64,000 bases of DNA from Brachypodium distachyon (taxonomy: Eukaryota > Streptophyta > Magnoliopsida > Poales > Poaceae). Position numbers and translations under genes: made by a program. The stretch covers positions 44,911,355-44,975,354 of the forward strand of contig NC_016131.3 of assembly GCF_000005505.3 (NCBI RefSeq), written 5' to 3'. A model generated the notes under the pieces. The model searched no databases. It worked only from the letters and a program-made list of their open reading frames with translations, and was not told where the DNA came from. Shown in pieces: positions 1 to 11,742 of the stretch (position 1 is the first letter of the stretch; each line of letters opens with the position of its first letter).

Positions 1-995
1 GACGGAGTAATGGCAAATGCAAGGCGTCATACGGAGCTCCTCCTCCTCCAACTAGAACACTGTTTGACAACCATTGCATAAATGCGAGAACCACCACGCG
101 TGGCTTAGTACCTAGTTGCGCATGCGCGCGCGGATATATAAATTCTGTTCCGCGGAAATCGTTGCAACTCGATCGATCACAAGCCAAACGGATATATGGA
201 CGGGCAAGTGTGAGCCGTGCCGGCGGAGAAAACTTGGATCAGATGATCGGTGTGGGGTCCCGGCTCCGTCCACAAGACAGGGCATGACACGAGACGACCG
301 GATGGCGATGATCAAGACAGCCACGCCACAGTAAAACCGGTAAAACATTAAAATATCTATTTTTTTAAAATGGAAATAATTACAAACCTATATGTTTAAG
401 TAATTAATATGCCTGATAAGAAAAATTTATGTCCCAAATTTCAGTGCTTCGCAAAGTAAACTTTTTCGCAAGATAAAAGAAATACATGTACACATAATAC
501 TTAAATATATATTGATACGTGTGATTTTTCGTGAAATTTTCTGATAAAAAATACTTGTTTCTTCCCCCGGGAGCATGTGCATGCTCTGGAACCAAAATTG
601 AATTTCCGGGCAGGGTTTAGGATTTAGGATTTAGTTTTAGTGGATAAAACAATCTTTCAGGCAATATATCTGTCATGTCATACACACACAAGCTATACTG
701 TCTTATGCGGTATCTAAGACATAGGTGAAGTTTCTTTACTAGTCTTTACTGCTATAAAGATCTCATTCGATGACTATGGTCTGTCATTTTTAGACAACAC
801 CACCGTTTATTAGATACAAAATGAGATGTGACTCGACATGGATTATTTGATGTCAGGACACCTAAAGATAGTAAACATTCTCTTTAAGCGTGTATTTTGT
901 TGCTCGAAACAACTAGTGAAAGAAAAATCATTACCCATTGTTGCATCCTGGCATCTGTGAAAGCCATGGAGGCCGAAGCAGCTGCCTCTATGTAC
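1..995. other. Intergenic, no gene seen
   Basis: AT-rich DNA with only short chance reading frames. No convincing splice-linked exons, tRNA or transposon ends were seen. Confidence 0.5.
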
Positions 996-997
996 TA

Positions 998-1110
998 CTC
1001 CCTCCGTTCCATAATTCTTGTCGAAATATTACATGTATCTAGACACTTTCTAGAAATAGATACATTCATTTTTGGGCAAATTTGAGACAAGAATTATGGA
1101 ATGGAGGGAG
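998..1110. mobile_element. Stowaway MITE (113 bp)
   Basis: The ends are CTCCCTCCGTTCCATAATTC and its near-perfect inverted complement ending GAATTATGGAATGGAGGGAG. TA dinucleotides flank both sides (996-997 and 1111-1112), the target duplication expected of Tc1/mariner-type Stowaway elements. The interior carries the common ATCTAGACACTTTCT and TTTGAGACAAG stretches. It is non-coding and non-autonomous. Confidence 0.9.
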
Positions 1111-1219
1111 TACTTGCCCAACAAGTGCCACCACACCGACTCTAATCGTCTAGATCGGCTAAGAGTAGCTAACACACGAAAGGATATATAGCTTTGTCTT
1201 CAGTGGCGGAGGCAGGTAT

Positions 1220-2215
1220 AATCTTTGCAATTTCATCACATGAATTTCATATTCTTATCTTGGAATGCCGAAACACGCAAGCAAACCTTGTCACACCACT
1301 CCCAAACCGTTGCCTTGCTACTCACAGATGAAAAGTCTTCCCAAAAAATATATCCATGTCTCCAAGATTTTTCAAGGTCATGGTGAGTGTAGATGGATGA
1401 AGAAGATATGCGTCATGGAAGACCCTGCCAAAACCACCATAGGGAAGGACGACAAAGAGCCCCTCTCGGTCACTAGCTATCGCAACGGTTACCAGACGAT
1501 GCCGACATAGGAGGGAAACCCTATTTTTCCTCTTGTAGCAAGTTTAACGTTTTTACGGTATATATATGTGCCATATACCTGGATGCAACGGTCAAATGGA
1601 TTGCCATTATGGCGCTTCTGGTGCCCTTCTATTGAAGGAAACCCTACCTACCCAACCCCAACACCCTAAAAGAAAGAAAAAAGGAAAACAATTGTCCACA
1701 CACCCCCCCCCCCCCCCGAGCGAATCTACCCGCGTGCACATCCACCCAAGTGAATCTCCCATGATATATGTCCTCACAATTCCAGCATTTACCACGCACT
1801 AACCCTACATAACACGAGAAAGCTAGATAGCTCATCATCAGTAATAGATTTCGCAGGCCACCACGTCGTCATAACAACACCAGATGCCGTTGATGATGTC
1901 GCTATCGGAGATTGTGTCTAGCAGTACCAGACCGTCTAGCCACCTCATCATCAACATCGTGGACTACCCTGATGGTGCCCTAGTACGTAGTGTGGATGTC
2001 ATCGAGTGTCGTGCTCATCTTTGGCATTGCCCATCCGCACTCGTAGGGAGGCAGTGGCAAAGAGACAACCATGGAGAGGTCATCGAAGCCGAGCCAGGCG
2101 TTATTAGTGGGGAGGAGGGGCAAGCCACGGCCAAGGCAAAGACCAAGGAAGCATGAATCAGTCACAATTGGTGTCAAACTCTAGGCAAATATGCCGGTCC
2201 TAGACTTCTCTGTTA
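1220..2215. repeat. Segmental duplication, copy A, left part
   Basis: Colinear, with substitutions and small indels, with 24915-26270. Shared landmarks include GCAAACCTTGTCAC, CGGTCACTAGCTA, GGAAACCCTACCTA, GCGAATCTACC, CCCTACATAACAC, GCCGTTGATGATGTC and TTGGTGTCAAACTCTA, all in the same order. Short frames such as 1265-1510 are not conserved as open frames between the copies, so no gene is called. Copy A then carries about 3.5 kb (2216-5807) absent from copy B. Confidence 0.7.
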
Positions 2216-2287
2216 AAAATTCGCAGACTTAGTTCTAGTTTTGTATTGAAAAGTCTAATCGCTATGGTAAATTATCATAAAGTTATA

Positions 2288-2334
2288 TTCCCTCCGTCCT
2301 GAAATAAGTGGCGTGGATTTCAGGATGGAGGGAG
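2288..2334. mobile_element. Minimal Stowaway-like MITE (47 bp)
   Basis: Almost nothing remains but two inverted ends, TTCCCTCCGTCCTGAAAT and ATTTCAGGATGGAGGGAG, around about 11 bp. Flanking TA is present at 2286-2287 and 2335-2336. Confidence 0.7.
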
Positions 2335-2594
2335 TAGTACAAAATTGCGAGTTAGGCTTCTTGTTCTTTTTCTTTTGGGGGTTCTGTGTGATGGCTGTTC
2401 CTCTTCGAGTGAAATATGCAGCCGTCCTGTCATGTTTCAAAATTATTGTCGACCCAGCCTAGATCGATTAGTATGTAGAACCGACACGGTGTGTCACATG
2501 CACATGTATTCGTGCTTGTGTTAGCCGCAAGCACCAGTTAATTCCACCAGTCGACACGTCAAGAATTGCGCTCAACATATTTTGTAAATTAGTA

Positions 2595-2690
2595 CCCCGT
2601 CCTATCCATATTAATTGTCAAAATATTACATGTACCTAGACGCTTTTTAGACATAGATACATACATATTTAAGCAAATTTGAGGGGAAAA
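2595..2690. mobile_element. Degenerate Stowaway fragment
   Basis: The left half resembles neighbouring Stowaways (CCGTCCTATCCATATTAATTG, then ATTACATGTACCTAGACGC and AAGCAAATTTGAG). No matching right end is visible, so it is a truncated copy. Confidence 0.5.
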
Positions 2691-2848
2691 CACTGTCGTG
2701 GCACTATATACAGCCCATGCATGCATGCATGCAGGGCTCCAGAGCATTTGGAGAAAAAGATTTTTAAAGAGGTCAGCCTCTCAGAGCTTGACACGCATCT
2801 AGTGCATGCAGCACGGAATCACATATTAAACAGTAAAGGCGTCTCTTA

Positions 2849-3197
2849 GGGCATCTTAACCAGGTGTTACATAGGCGATTACTAAGTGGGGAGTAAATAT
2901 TTTATCCCATCACTAGTAAAAACATCTCCAATAGATGGTTACTAAGATCTAGTACTAAGATAGAAAAACAATAGATGAATGTGAGAGTGTGGGACCCACA
3001 AAGCAAGGTTTTAGTAACAAGAGATCTCTCCAACAAGTGTTTTGTTGTTACTTATGTCTTGGTACAAGAGCCAAAGCAATTTTTTATACAAGTAACCACA
3101 ACTTCACATTTCATTATTTTTCCTCTCCACATCATCAAAAATCCTACATAGCACATTAATTCTTAGTGCTTGTTGACTTGTACTATTGGAGATGCCC
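2849..3197. mobile_element. Tourist-like (PIF/Harbinger) MITE
   Basis: Left end GGGCATCTTAACCA and right end TACTATTGGAGATGCCC form imperfect terminal inverted repeats starting GGGCATC. TTA is duplicated on both sides (2846-2848, 3198-3200). The element is 349 bp, AT-rich and non-coding. An internal ACATCTCCAATAGATGG resembles the terminus, so it may contain an internal copy of an end. Confidence 0.8.
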
Positions 3198-3319
3198 TTA
3201 TATACTCCGTAGTCAGCACCCAGCTTGCTTGCCCCATGCATCCAATCTTAGAACTAATCATAGTGTGAAGTCTCGGCGCGCGAACGATCGATGAATGGTG
3301 CAGTTGATGAACTATTCCA

Positions 3320-3617
3320 TGTCGAAGATTGAAGATTGGCTAGCCCTTTTCATGAGATCGGTGTTTTGGTTCCGTTTGCTAGCATCGTAATCAAAGGTCT
3401 CAAGTTCGAGTCCTGTAGTTTTCACAATTTATCATAAAAAATTGCTCATGTCCACTCCGTCCACATATTTGCCTCTTGAGACGTACCTTTGAGCAATTGA
3501 GTTTAAACGTGTTTTTCCCGTCACACGTGACAGAGGTGTTGAAATGTATACGTGGATTGATTAGATCTTTCCATCGGATCGCATTTGGTTGCGTTGGCTA
3601 TCGCATGAAGTTTGACA
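3320..3617 (+). mobile_element. Degenerate TRIM retroelement
   Basis: A left LTR-like stretch (about 3320-3393) and a right one (about 3537-3617) share TGGTT-CGTT-GCTA and CATC/GATCGG-type segments. Between them lies AAGGTCTCAAGTTCGAGTCC, the same internal motif seen in the TRIM at 56418-56833. Flanks are TTCCA (3315-3319) and TTCTA (3618-3622), a 5-bp duplication with one mismatch. The PBS is no longer legible. I infer an old member of the same TRIM group on the opposite strand. Confidence 0.5.
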
Positions 3618-3622
3618 TTCTA

Positions 3623-5807
3623 GTGTAAGGAGTGAGCAGAGCTGGTGAACGGCCGCGACGGTTTAGTAACGGGTTTGTTTTTGGAAAAGAAAGGTCAAAA
3701 CCTCTTATTCTGTCTTTGCATCTTCGAATGCATACATCTAAATTTTATTCACGAAGATGCCAGATAATCAATTACAAGTTTAGTACATGGGACAATTAAC
3801 CATTATTTGGCAGAACAACACCTATGATTAAATCGTCATTGTTCTTTTTTTTAGGGAAAAATCGTCATTGTTCCAAAGCAATGTGTTTAAAAAAGAGATC
3901 ACGTACACGCCGATCGTCATACGCAACTAGTGAAGGCTAGATCATATCATGGTTTTGCATCCTAGATGCCGAGTCAAACCAAATCAAGCCGGATCATCGG
4001 CATAAAGGCAACGTCTTCGGCAAGAAGATGATCAACATGCATATGTGGTTACTGGATCCAATAGTGAAGACTAGATCGTAGATTTTCATCCCGAACACGT
4101 ACGTACGTAGTGTTCAAATTGCCATGTTACGTCACCCGTGACTCCTAACACTTAATTAATGTTGTTTGACATTCACCAATAGAAAAAAAGAGATCAAATT
4201 CAGGAAAAACTAGTTCAGTTTTCCAAGAAGGGAAATTGGCACCATAATATGAGAAGAGAATTTGAAAATGGAATCTGAAAGAACTTTGGCAGAAAATTTA
4301 CATAAACACCCTGGTTCACGTGGGAACACGGGAAAGCACCCGCATTGCAAAGAGCCAAAGATGCCATGGGTCAGTCGCCGAAGCTCTTGTACCAGTCCTT
4401 CCTACTTTCGGCCAATGTATTTCGTAAGTTCAGTGGATGCCTGAATTTGGAATAGCATATGTGTACGTACAACAATGGTCCCTCGCCTTTTTCCACTAAA
4501 GGCATACCGATGGACGCTCTTCTGGTAGTTCTAGTGGATTCTTAGAGGGGCATCTGCTGACACATCAGAAAATATGACCATTTGCAGCTTGTATGAAAAT
4601 CACAAAATAAAATTCCCATACAAGCATGCATTTTGTGATCATTGCACAGGTCATAAATAGTCTTATTTTTTTAACCAAAATTTAGGGGCACAAGTTTCTT
4701 TGCAATACTGGCATGCATGAAGTTTTTCCATAATTTTTCAGAACATAAAATGTGATATATATATATATATATATATAATTTTTTTTTCAGAATAGAGTCC
4801 ATGTTTACTCATGTTCTGAAAATCGGCTTCAGAGTCGCCTCACAATACACAGAAAAAACATTCAGGTTGCTTTTGAGAATGTTAGGTTTTTGCATATTTG
4901 AAGCTCATCCCAATAGAGGTTGTTGTCCAACGATGATGATGAGTTAGAAATTAACTCCCTCCAGGAAATAAATGTGCATTTGATCATACTAGTAAATGGG
5001 CCGCATTTATGCGATCCATATGACGGCTTCAATGTTGCTAATTCAAGTCGCCCACCAGATTCCCTGCAGGTTTCAGCGACGAAATCAAAGGGAAGGAGGC
5101 AACGCAACGGAGAGAAAAACAGTCGTTTGCCATGTTCTTGAATGAAATGCAATGCACGGCCAGCCTTAGAAATCATTGTGGAGCCGTTTGCGCGCAATTA
5201 GACAGCTCGAGCAACTACGCGTCTGAGCCGTAAGATTTTCCAATTCGATCCTGCACGGCCGTATGCGTGTTTGTGCAAATTGGTGAAGTAATGAGCAATC
5301 CTAGATTCTAAGATGACTCTGGATTATATAGATAGCCAGCTTGACTGAATCTGAATTCTACCAGTGGTGTACGGATGGTGCTATTCTTTTCTCAGTAATG
5401 CAGACAGTGGTGTACGTAGAACCAATCAAACCCCGGTTATTCAAACACAAAATGATATACAATCAAGCCCAATAAAGAAAGAACAAACCTGCAGGCCGGA
5501 TTGAAAGGCTTTGAGGATCTTGTAAATGGTCACAATAACATCTGCCCTTTTCTCATCAATACACCTGGTTTAATTGTGCTTGTTATATACTCACTGGTAG
5601 TACTACTAACTAACTTATTTGGTGCATATATTTACAACTCTTGATGTTGCAGCATTTCATTTCATCATGTGTCCAGCATTGACAAGCACTTCATTGATTC
5701 CAGTTGCTGTCTAGAGAACCCTAATTGGGTTGGGTGCCGTTGATAAGGAGAGCTGGACTAGCTAGTGACCCACTGAAGTGACAATGATCTATTACTATAT
5801 CAAGCTA
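3623..5807. other. Intergenic, no gene seen; (TA)n at 4753-4777
   Basis: Low-complexity AT-rich DNA with a TA dinucleotide run. The longest frames (for example 4862-5197 minus, 111 codons) have no recognisable motif and no supporting splice or promoter context. Confidence 0.5.
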
Positions 5808-6831
5808 TAATAATATCAGCACCAACGAACCAGGCACCTTAAATAGCAGAATTTGACATTTGGCCTTGTCTTTTCTGCCATGATTTGATTTTTATTGGAG
5901 TAATTATATCCTCCTTCTTTGTCTATTTCGCACTCCAAGGTGATTGCTGGAGTTTAAGCGGGCATTGAAGCCTGTATGAGTACGGTGGCAAACGTCACAA
6001 GCTTTTATCAGTACACTAACATTCAAGAGATGATAGAGAATACAGTAAGTAGGTTGGTCCGTTTTAGACCGTTAGTGTGAGTTATGAGTTATGACCAGTC
6101 CTCGGATTTCTCAAATGCGTGCTGTCTGTGATGTTAAACCAGATGAACATGCCCTGTAATAAACTTGCAGTAAAAAACATAAAGCAGCCATTATGTTTTC
6201 TTTGGATTTGTTAGAAGCTGGCCCAGACTAACCAGTATATATTGTGGAACGAAAGGTCCAGGAGGCACATGGATGTTTCCCGGGCCAGACAATTTTGGTG
6301 TGCTAGCCGGTCCAGAATGTGCCTGGCCCCCATAGATCATGCACAAGAACTGTGAGACTATCGGTTGCAAGGAGAGGGCGTGCGACTGATTACGGCGTGT
6401 GGGCCGCACAAAGAGAGGGCCGGACGACGAGAGGCGAGGCGGCCGGGCTGTGGTTTTTTCTGCGATCATTTCGAAAAACAACATTAACAACTTAAAATTG
6501 CTGGAGTTCTCAAAAAAAAACTTAAAATTGCTGGTGTTCATTTCGAGGAGGAAATACAATCACTCCAGGGGAGAAAAGACGAAAACAAAAACAACGGCAC
6601 AGAAAGGACAAAGTGGCCTAGCCAGGCCGGGCAGGCCCAAGGCAAAGCCCTACTTTCGCAACAGGGGCCTCCCGCTCGCAATGTTTGTGTCTTGATCGAA
6701 TTGCCTTCCGTAGTTACTCACAGTCGCAGCCCACTCGGAAAAGCACGTAATGTATGCGTAGGCTAGCAGAGGGGCCAGTGTTTGGTTGTGCGACTTCTCG
6801 ACACAAAAAATATAAAGAGACAGACAGACAT
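5808..6831. repeat. Segmental duplication, copy A, right part
   Basis: Colinear with 26286-26900 (GCAGAATTTGACATTTGGCC, TTGTTAGAAGCTGG) and then with 29190-30267 (ACGACGAGAGGCGA, AACAACATTAAC, CAGTCGCAGCCCACTCGG). The copy continues after the LTR retrotransposon at 9852-9935 (ATCTGAACC, GTGAACCC, GCTGCAGATTA), matching 30268-30330. No open gene is preserved in both copies. Confidence 0.7.
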
Positions 6832-7164
6832 TGTTGAGATATGTGTCGAATATGTGTACGAGTAGGGTTACAATTGGACTTGGATTAGCGGAATGTTAGG
6901 TGTTGGAATCGAACACGTGTAACCCAGGCCTAACATATAAAGGCACCGCGGGGTAGCAAAAAAGATCATGACAACATAATAGCAATAGACTCATAGGGGG
7001 AGCCGGTGGCTTGTGCCGGCGCCCAGGATGGCCGGTATTGCGGTATTATGAGGAGAGGAGCGCCCGTAGTCATGCCCCAGGGATGTAGGCTTCGGCTGAA
7101 CCTCGTTAACAAATATCGTGTCTCGGTGTCATTCTTGATCGTGCATCCGCCGGATTTTGTAACA
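6832..7164 (+). repeat. 5' LTR of the LARD-like element
   Basis: Direct repeat of 9518-9851, beginning TG and ending CA. It contains a TATA-like ACATATAAAGGC near 6935. Confidence 0.92.
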
Positions 7165-7166
7165 AG

Positions 7167-7178
7167 TGGTATCAGAGC
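7167..7178 (+). other. Primer-binding site for tRNA-iMet
   Basis: TGGTATCAGAGC lies two bases after the 5' LTR. It is complementary to the 3' end of plant initiator tRNA-Met, the usual primer for plant LTR elements. Confidence 0.9.
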
Positions 7179-9504
7179 GAGGTTGGAGGATGCGGGAGAT
7201 CTTGTGGGAGGTGCGAGGATCATGCTCAATGGGCGCCGCGGAACGTCCAATGCGATGCAAGATGGAGCATGGCGGCGATCGGAATTCCGATCGGTGGAGT
7301 TGGACACTTCAGGTAGGTGGCCTGAACCGTTTGATGGGCTGCAGTTGGCAAATATCGACCAGGCGTGGTGATCGGGCCGACAAAGTGGCTGGGAAGACGT
7401 CGCAGATCGGACGACGGCTTCGGCTCGCGATCAAACCGACGACCAGATGCAGGAGCGACCGGATAGATCGGGGCGGAATGCATCGCGGTATAGCGGTGGA
7501 TCGGTGTAGCACAAGGCGGCATTATGGCACGGTGGACGAGTTGTGTCGACTATGCAGGTGGCCAGGGTGCAACAAGGGTTTGTGCATAGAATTTGCACAA
7601 GGGTGCGATTGTTACAAGGGTCGGCGGCAGCGTGTTTGTGCGATAAGGGACATACACCGGAATTAACTCTTCTGGAGAGGCTGCAGCAGTTGGATTAGAA
7701 GTCCGAGTCAAAGAGTCCAAGGCGTGTTCGTGTCAGGTGATAAAACGGACAGCAGGTGGCATGCAGAGAGGAGCATTACTAGTCGGTGTGCAACCAGGAA
7801 AGAAGGATTCCTGCACGTTGGGCATGGATTCCAACGGAAAAAGGAAAATGATTGCATGCATGCTGAAGGCTCACCTGGAGTTCTACTCGGATTCAAAACA
7901 GATCAAAGAAAGAAAAAGGAGCAGCTTTAGGCAGGCGCTTACAGGGCTGTTTCCAGCGGCAGGGGGGCGAAGGTCGGATTCAGGCGGTGCTGGGCGCGTG
8001 TGCAGGCATCAGGGAGTCTGACGGGTTCCTGGTTTCTGCGTGCAGATACTGAATAGGCTTCGGTGGGCAGGCCGTGTAGGACACGAATCAAGAAGCAAGG
8101 GACGGGATCACTCAGAAAGGTAATCCACTGCTGATGAACGCAGCGTTCAGCGAGGCCAAGGCAAGGGTACAGACCAAGGAGAGCTAGCGGCAGGTTAGAG
8201 ACAAAGGTCAAGTTCATCTGTTGCACAGATAATATTTTTTCGAGCGCGTTGTTTCGCAGGAAGAAAAAAAAAGGATTGCGTATTGAGGTGAAGGGATCTC
8301 AGGAGTTTCTCTGAAAAGCAAGCTTGTGATGGTTTGTCGGGAGTTTTGACAGGACTCTGGGTGCGGCTAGGAGTAGCCTGGAGCGTGTCGTGAGGATCGT
8401 GTATCTACAAGGCGTCCAGCAATACACTTGGTGTTGGGATGGCACGAGGCAAGGTGGAGCACGGTTGCAGTCGGACAAGTACGGCTGGGGTAACGACAGT
8501 CTGGCAGATTGACAGGGATGTCGGTCGGAACAGAAGAGAATGGTGAAATCGGCGACAACGACGTAGGAGTGTGAGGGCTGATGGTGTCCGAAGTCTGTGG
8601 CGTGGCAACACGTGGCGCATGCCTGAGGGATGCGTGAAACTTGGCATCAGTCGGGAATGAGTATGACTGATGGATCTGCAGTGGGGCTTGAGATGGTGTG
8701 GGTTAGCTACCCGGTAGATCTTGGCCAAGATTGCGGATGAGCGGAAATAGCGGCGACGTGTGCGATAAGCACATGACACGGCAACAGACCATGACATATG
8801 CAGTCAGACAATGGTTTGACATGCGTGCAGGGGTGCTAAAGCAGTGTTGGCGAGCACCAGATTCAAGTTGGTGACTGGCTCTATCGGGATGGTCTGAAGG
8901 TCTTAAGTGATGGACAAAAGTCGGCCATGGGGAATCTGAGAGAAAAGTGTTTTTGGAAAGTCTGAATTGTCAAAAGCTTAGAGAGCACATGACCGTATAT
9001 TCTGTGATGTAAGTGTAGGTGACGGTATGCAGAAGGAGGCGGAGTGATGTAGCTGTGGGACATGTAGAAGACTATCCGAAAAGGGATGAGACAACTATGA
9101 AATTGACTCAAGGTGACTCAAGGACGGCGGCGACATTCCTTCAAGTTTCATGAGGACAGTCAACGATGGCGAGGATGATGAGTTCAAGTAACTCTTATAT
9201 GTGGCAGCTAACATGTGAGTTCAATTTTCACATAGATCAAGGAAGAGGGAACCGGGGTGACGATACATCGGTGTTGTCGAATATGGTGATTTTATGATCG
9301 GTGTGTGATGGCGTTGAGGGGATACTCTGGGAAGTTAGGAGCACAAGGCGGGAGTGTGGAGGAAATTATTTTTCACGGAAGCATTGACTGTTCATGAATA
9401 AGAGGAGAAACTACGTTTGCAGGTGGAGTCATGTGATGTTAACGAAGTAGCAGTGCAGCTCATGTTCAAGTCCAAGGTACACGGAGGTGAGGGACATATT
9501 CGCC

Positions 9505-9517
9505 AAGGTGGGGAGTT
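9505..9517 (+). other. Polypurine tract
   Basis: AAGGTGGGGAGT abuts the TG of the 3' LTR and is the expected plus-strand priming site. Confidence 0.75.
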
Positions 9518-9851
9518 TGTTGAGATATGTGTCGAATATGTGTACGAGTAGGGTTACAATTGGACTTGGATTAGCAGAAGGTTAGGTGTTGGAGTCGAAC
9601 ACGTGTAACCTGAGCCTAACATACAAAGGCACCGCGAGGTAGTCCAAAATGATCATGACAACATAATAGCAATAGGCTCACAAGGGGAGCCGGCGGCTTG
9701 TGCCAGCGCCCAGGGTGGCCGGTATTGCGGTATAATGAGGGGAGGAGCGCCCGTAGTCATGCCCCGCGGATGTAGGCTTTGGCCGAACCTCGTTAACAAA
9801 TATCGTGCCTCGGTGTCATCCTTGATCGTGCATCCGCCGGATTTCGTAACA
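9518..9851 (+). repeat. 3' LTR of the LARD-like element
   Basis: Matches 6832-7164 with scattered, mostly transition differences and a 1-bp length difference. It is followed by the GACAT duplication. Confidence 0.92.
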
Positions 9852-9958
9852 GACATCCATCTGAACCCGTAATGTACGTACGGTTTCGATAAGAATGGGC
9901 CTGAAGCCGTGAACCCAGCGCTGCAGATTAGTCCATGCACTGACGGAACGACGTCTAA

Positions 9959-10152
9959 GAGCATGTACAATGCAAGGTGCTAAGACAGGTGCTTACGAAA
10001 ATAAACCAAGCACTTTTTTAAGCACCAGTGCTTATTTGCATAGACGAGGTGCCAAGTTAGACATCTGCTTAGTCTAAATAAGCATCAGTGCTTAACAAAA
10101 ACCGGTTAATTTTTCTAAGCACCCACCTAGGCATCTTGCATTGTACATGCTC
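9959..10152. mobile_element. Tourist-like MITE (194 bp)
   Basis: GAGCATGTACAATGCAAGGTG at the left is matched by CATCTTGCATTGTACATGCTC at the right. TAA is duplicated (9956-9958, 10153-10155). The interior has repeated AGTGCTTA/TAAGCAC words that could form further hairpins. Confidence 0.85.
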
Positions 10153-10222
10153 TAAACCGGCTTCCACTGATGGTGTGGGCCGGCGCTCGTCAGTAACATG
10201 TTGTGAAAGTTTAAAAAAAAAA

Positions 10223-10357
10223 CTCTCTTCGTTCCATATTATTCGTTCCATCTTAAGTGGCAAATATAACATGCATGTAGACGTATTTTACTATGTAGAT
10301 ACGTTCATATTTAGACAAAATTGAGTCGGTTAATATGAACAATATGAACAGAGGGAG
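10223..10357. mobile_element. Stowaway-like MITE
   Basis: Starts CTCTCTTCGTTCCATATTA and ends TATGAACAGAGGGAG followed by TA. The interior has the ATGTAGATACGTTCATATTTAG block of the other Stowaways. The 5' flank is AA rather than TA. Confidence 0.65.
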
Positions 10358-10489
10358 TAATATGTTGTGAGTGGTGACTGGCACTATCACAGGCATCGTA
10401 CCCTGCAGCGAATATTGAATATCCCTTTGAGCATTGTTCATAGTGAAGACCCACATATCTAGGGTAGCCTAAAAAGTTCACCTCCGGCT

Positions 10490-11340
10490 TCACATGTTAG
10501 CGACGGCCTTATGACGGCTGCCGTTCAGCGGTAGCATGTCACCGCCGGCTGAGAATGGCGGCGCCACCGAGGACTCATATATTCCTAAACCCATTAGTGA
10601 TGACCTTTCTAATATATATAATTTGATACCTTGGGTAGTTGCGTGGGATGGGCCTCACATGCCCTGCCTTCTGCAGCTTCGCCTCTTGAAATCTATATTT
10701 CAAGACTTTTTTTCCTGTTTTCCGGCCTGAAGTTTTCTTGCGAACAAGAAGAAAAGGAAAAATATGTTGGATTTCGGTAGCAATTAACAAATAGCATATA
10801 TTTTTATCAACTTCATAAAAGAAAGCAGCACTAAACTTCAAAAGGAATAGATATTCAATGTATAGCTAATCGGGAAGAAATATCACCGACCCACAACAAG
10901 CGCCTATTGTCTTATTTTGTGTTTCTACTTCTTGGAAAATTTATTTTGCCACACTCTTCTCCGGAGCCCCGTGCTACCGCTGCTACCCTCCTCTATCAAT
11001 CTCGAAGCAACTAACACCTCCCTCTCCATCTCATCGACGTTCCATTATTTTTTTACCAAGGTTTCATTCCCATTTCATAAAGTTTTCATTCGCTTTTATT
11101 GAGGTTTCATAAAGGTCAAAACCCATTCAGGTTCCATTATTTCATTCTTGTTTTATGCGGGTTTCATAGAAAGGCAAATTTCTTGGATGTCCCTGCGCGA
11201 AGAGACACAAAAGGTAAATTTCATTTAGGTTTAGTTCTATTTTTTGTTAAAGTTTCATTCTTCAAGATTTCATAAAATAAATTTCGTTTGAACCTGGTAG
11301 ACCTCATTCATTGCATTTGGTAGAAATGAAATGAAATCAA
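10490..11340. repeat. Dispersed repeat R1 with GGTTTCATTCC tract
   Basis: Shares with 32070-32600, in the same order, a GC-rich block rich in GGCGG/CACCG, then TATTTTG-CACTCTTC, CCCGTGCT, TCAATCTCGAAGCAACTAAC, GTTCCATTATT, ACCAAGGTTTCATTCC and TTCATTCTTGTTTTATGCGG. Part recurs at 11785-11880. No coding capacity or clear termini were found. It is possibly a decayed non-autonomous DNA element. Confidence 0.5.
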
Positions 11341-11634
11341 AATTTTGATATGATTTCATTTGGTTGAATTTGAATTCCGGATTCTGTCTTACATGCATGA
11401 AAGTACGTAGATAATATGCCAACACTTTAATGATCCACGCAACCATTTACAGAAGCACGCAGATGATATATATACCCTGGCACTTTAATGATCCATGCAG
11501 CCATTTACGTGCTATTTTTTCGGGAACATGGTTCACATTGTCAACCATGATAAGTCCAATGCTATGCAATCTAGAGGCAAATAAATTACCGGATCAACAA
11601 AAGGAGTAGCATATATACCATAAAAAGTTATATA

Positions 11635-11742
11635 CTCCATCCGTCCAATAAAAGATGTCTCAAATTTGTCAAAATTTAGACTTAGTGTATAGATGCATTT
11701 AAATTTAGTCAAAGTAGAGACATCCTTTGTTGGACAGAGAAA
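11635..11742. mobile_element. Stowaway-like MITE
   Basis: Left end CTCCATCCGTCCAATAAAAG, then ATGTCTCAAATTTG. The right end has GAGACATCCTTTGTTGGACAG, an inverted match. TA is at the left, and a degraded right terminus precedes TA. Confidence 0.65.

Larger units (their letters stand above)
6832..9851 (+). mobile_element. Non-coding LTR retrotransposon (LARD-like), complete
   Basis: Two LTRs of about 333 bp start TGTTGAGATATG and end GTAACA. They flank a 2.35-kb interior and are bounded by the 5-bp duplication GACAT (6827-6831 and 9852-9856). A primer site complementary to initiator tRNA-Met follows the 5' LTR, and a purine-rich tract precedes the 3' LTR. The interior shows no gag, protease, integrase, reverse transcriptase or RNase H motif. 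The longest frame (7166-7666) looks like chance coding in GC-rich DNA. It is therefore non-autonomous and would depend on proteins from a related element, probably Copia given the PBS and short LTRs. By eye the LTRs differ at about 26 positions (roughly 8%), so the insertion is old. Confidence 0.92.

Noticed and set aside
7167..7178. tRNA-like sequence
   Set aside because: Only the 12-nt primer-binding complement of tRNA-iMet is present, with no cloverleaf. The same holds for 56588-56606 and 56738-56752.
7006..7666. Frames of 121-166 codons in the LTR retrotransposon
   Set aside because: They overlap the LTR and PBS and show no gag or pol motif. They look like chance frames in GC-rich interior DNA.
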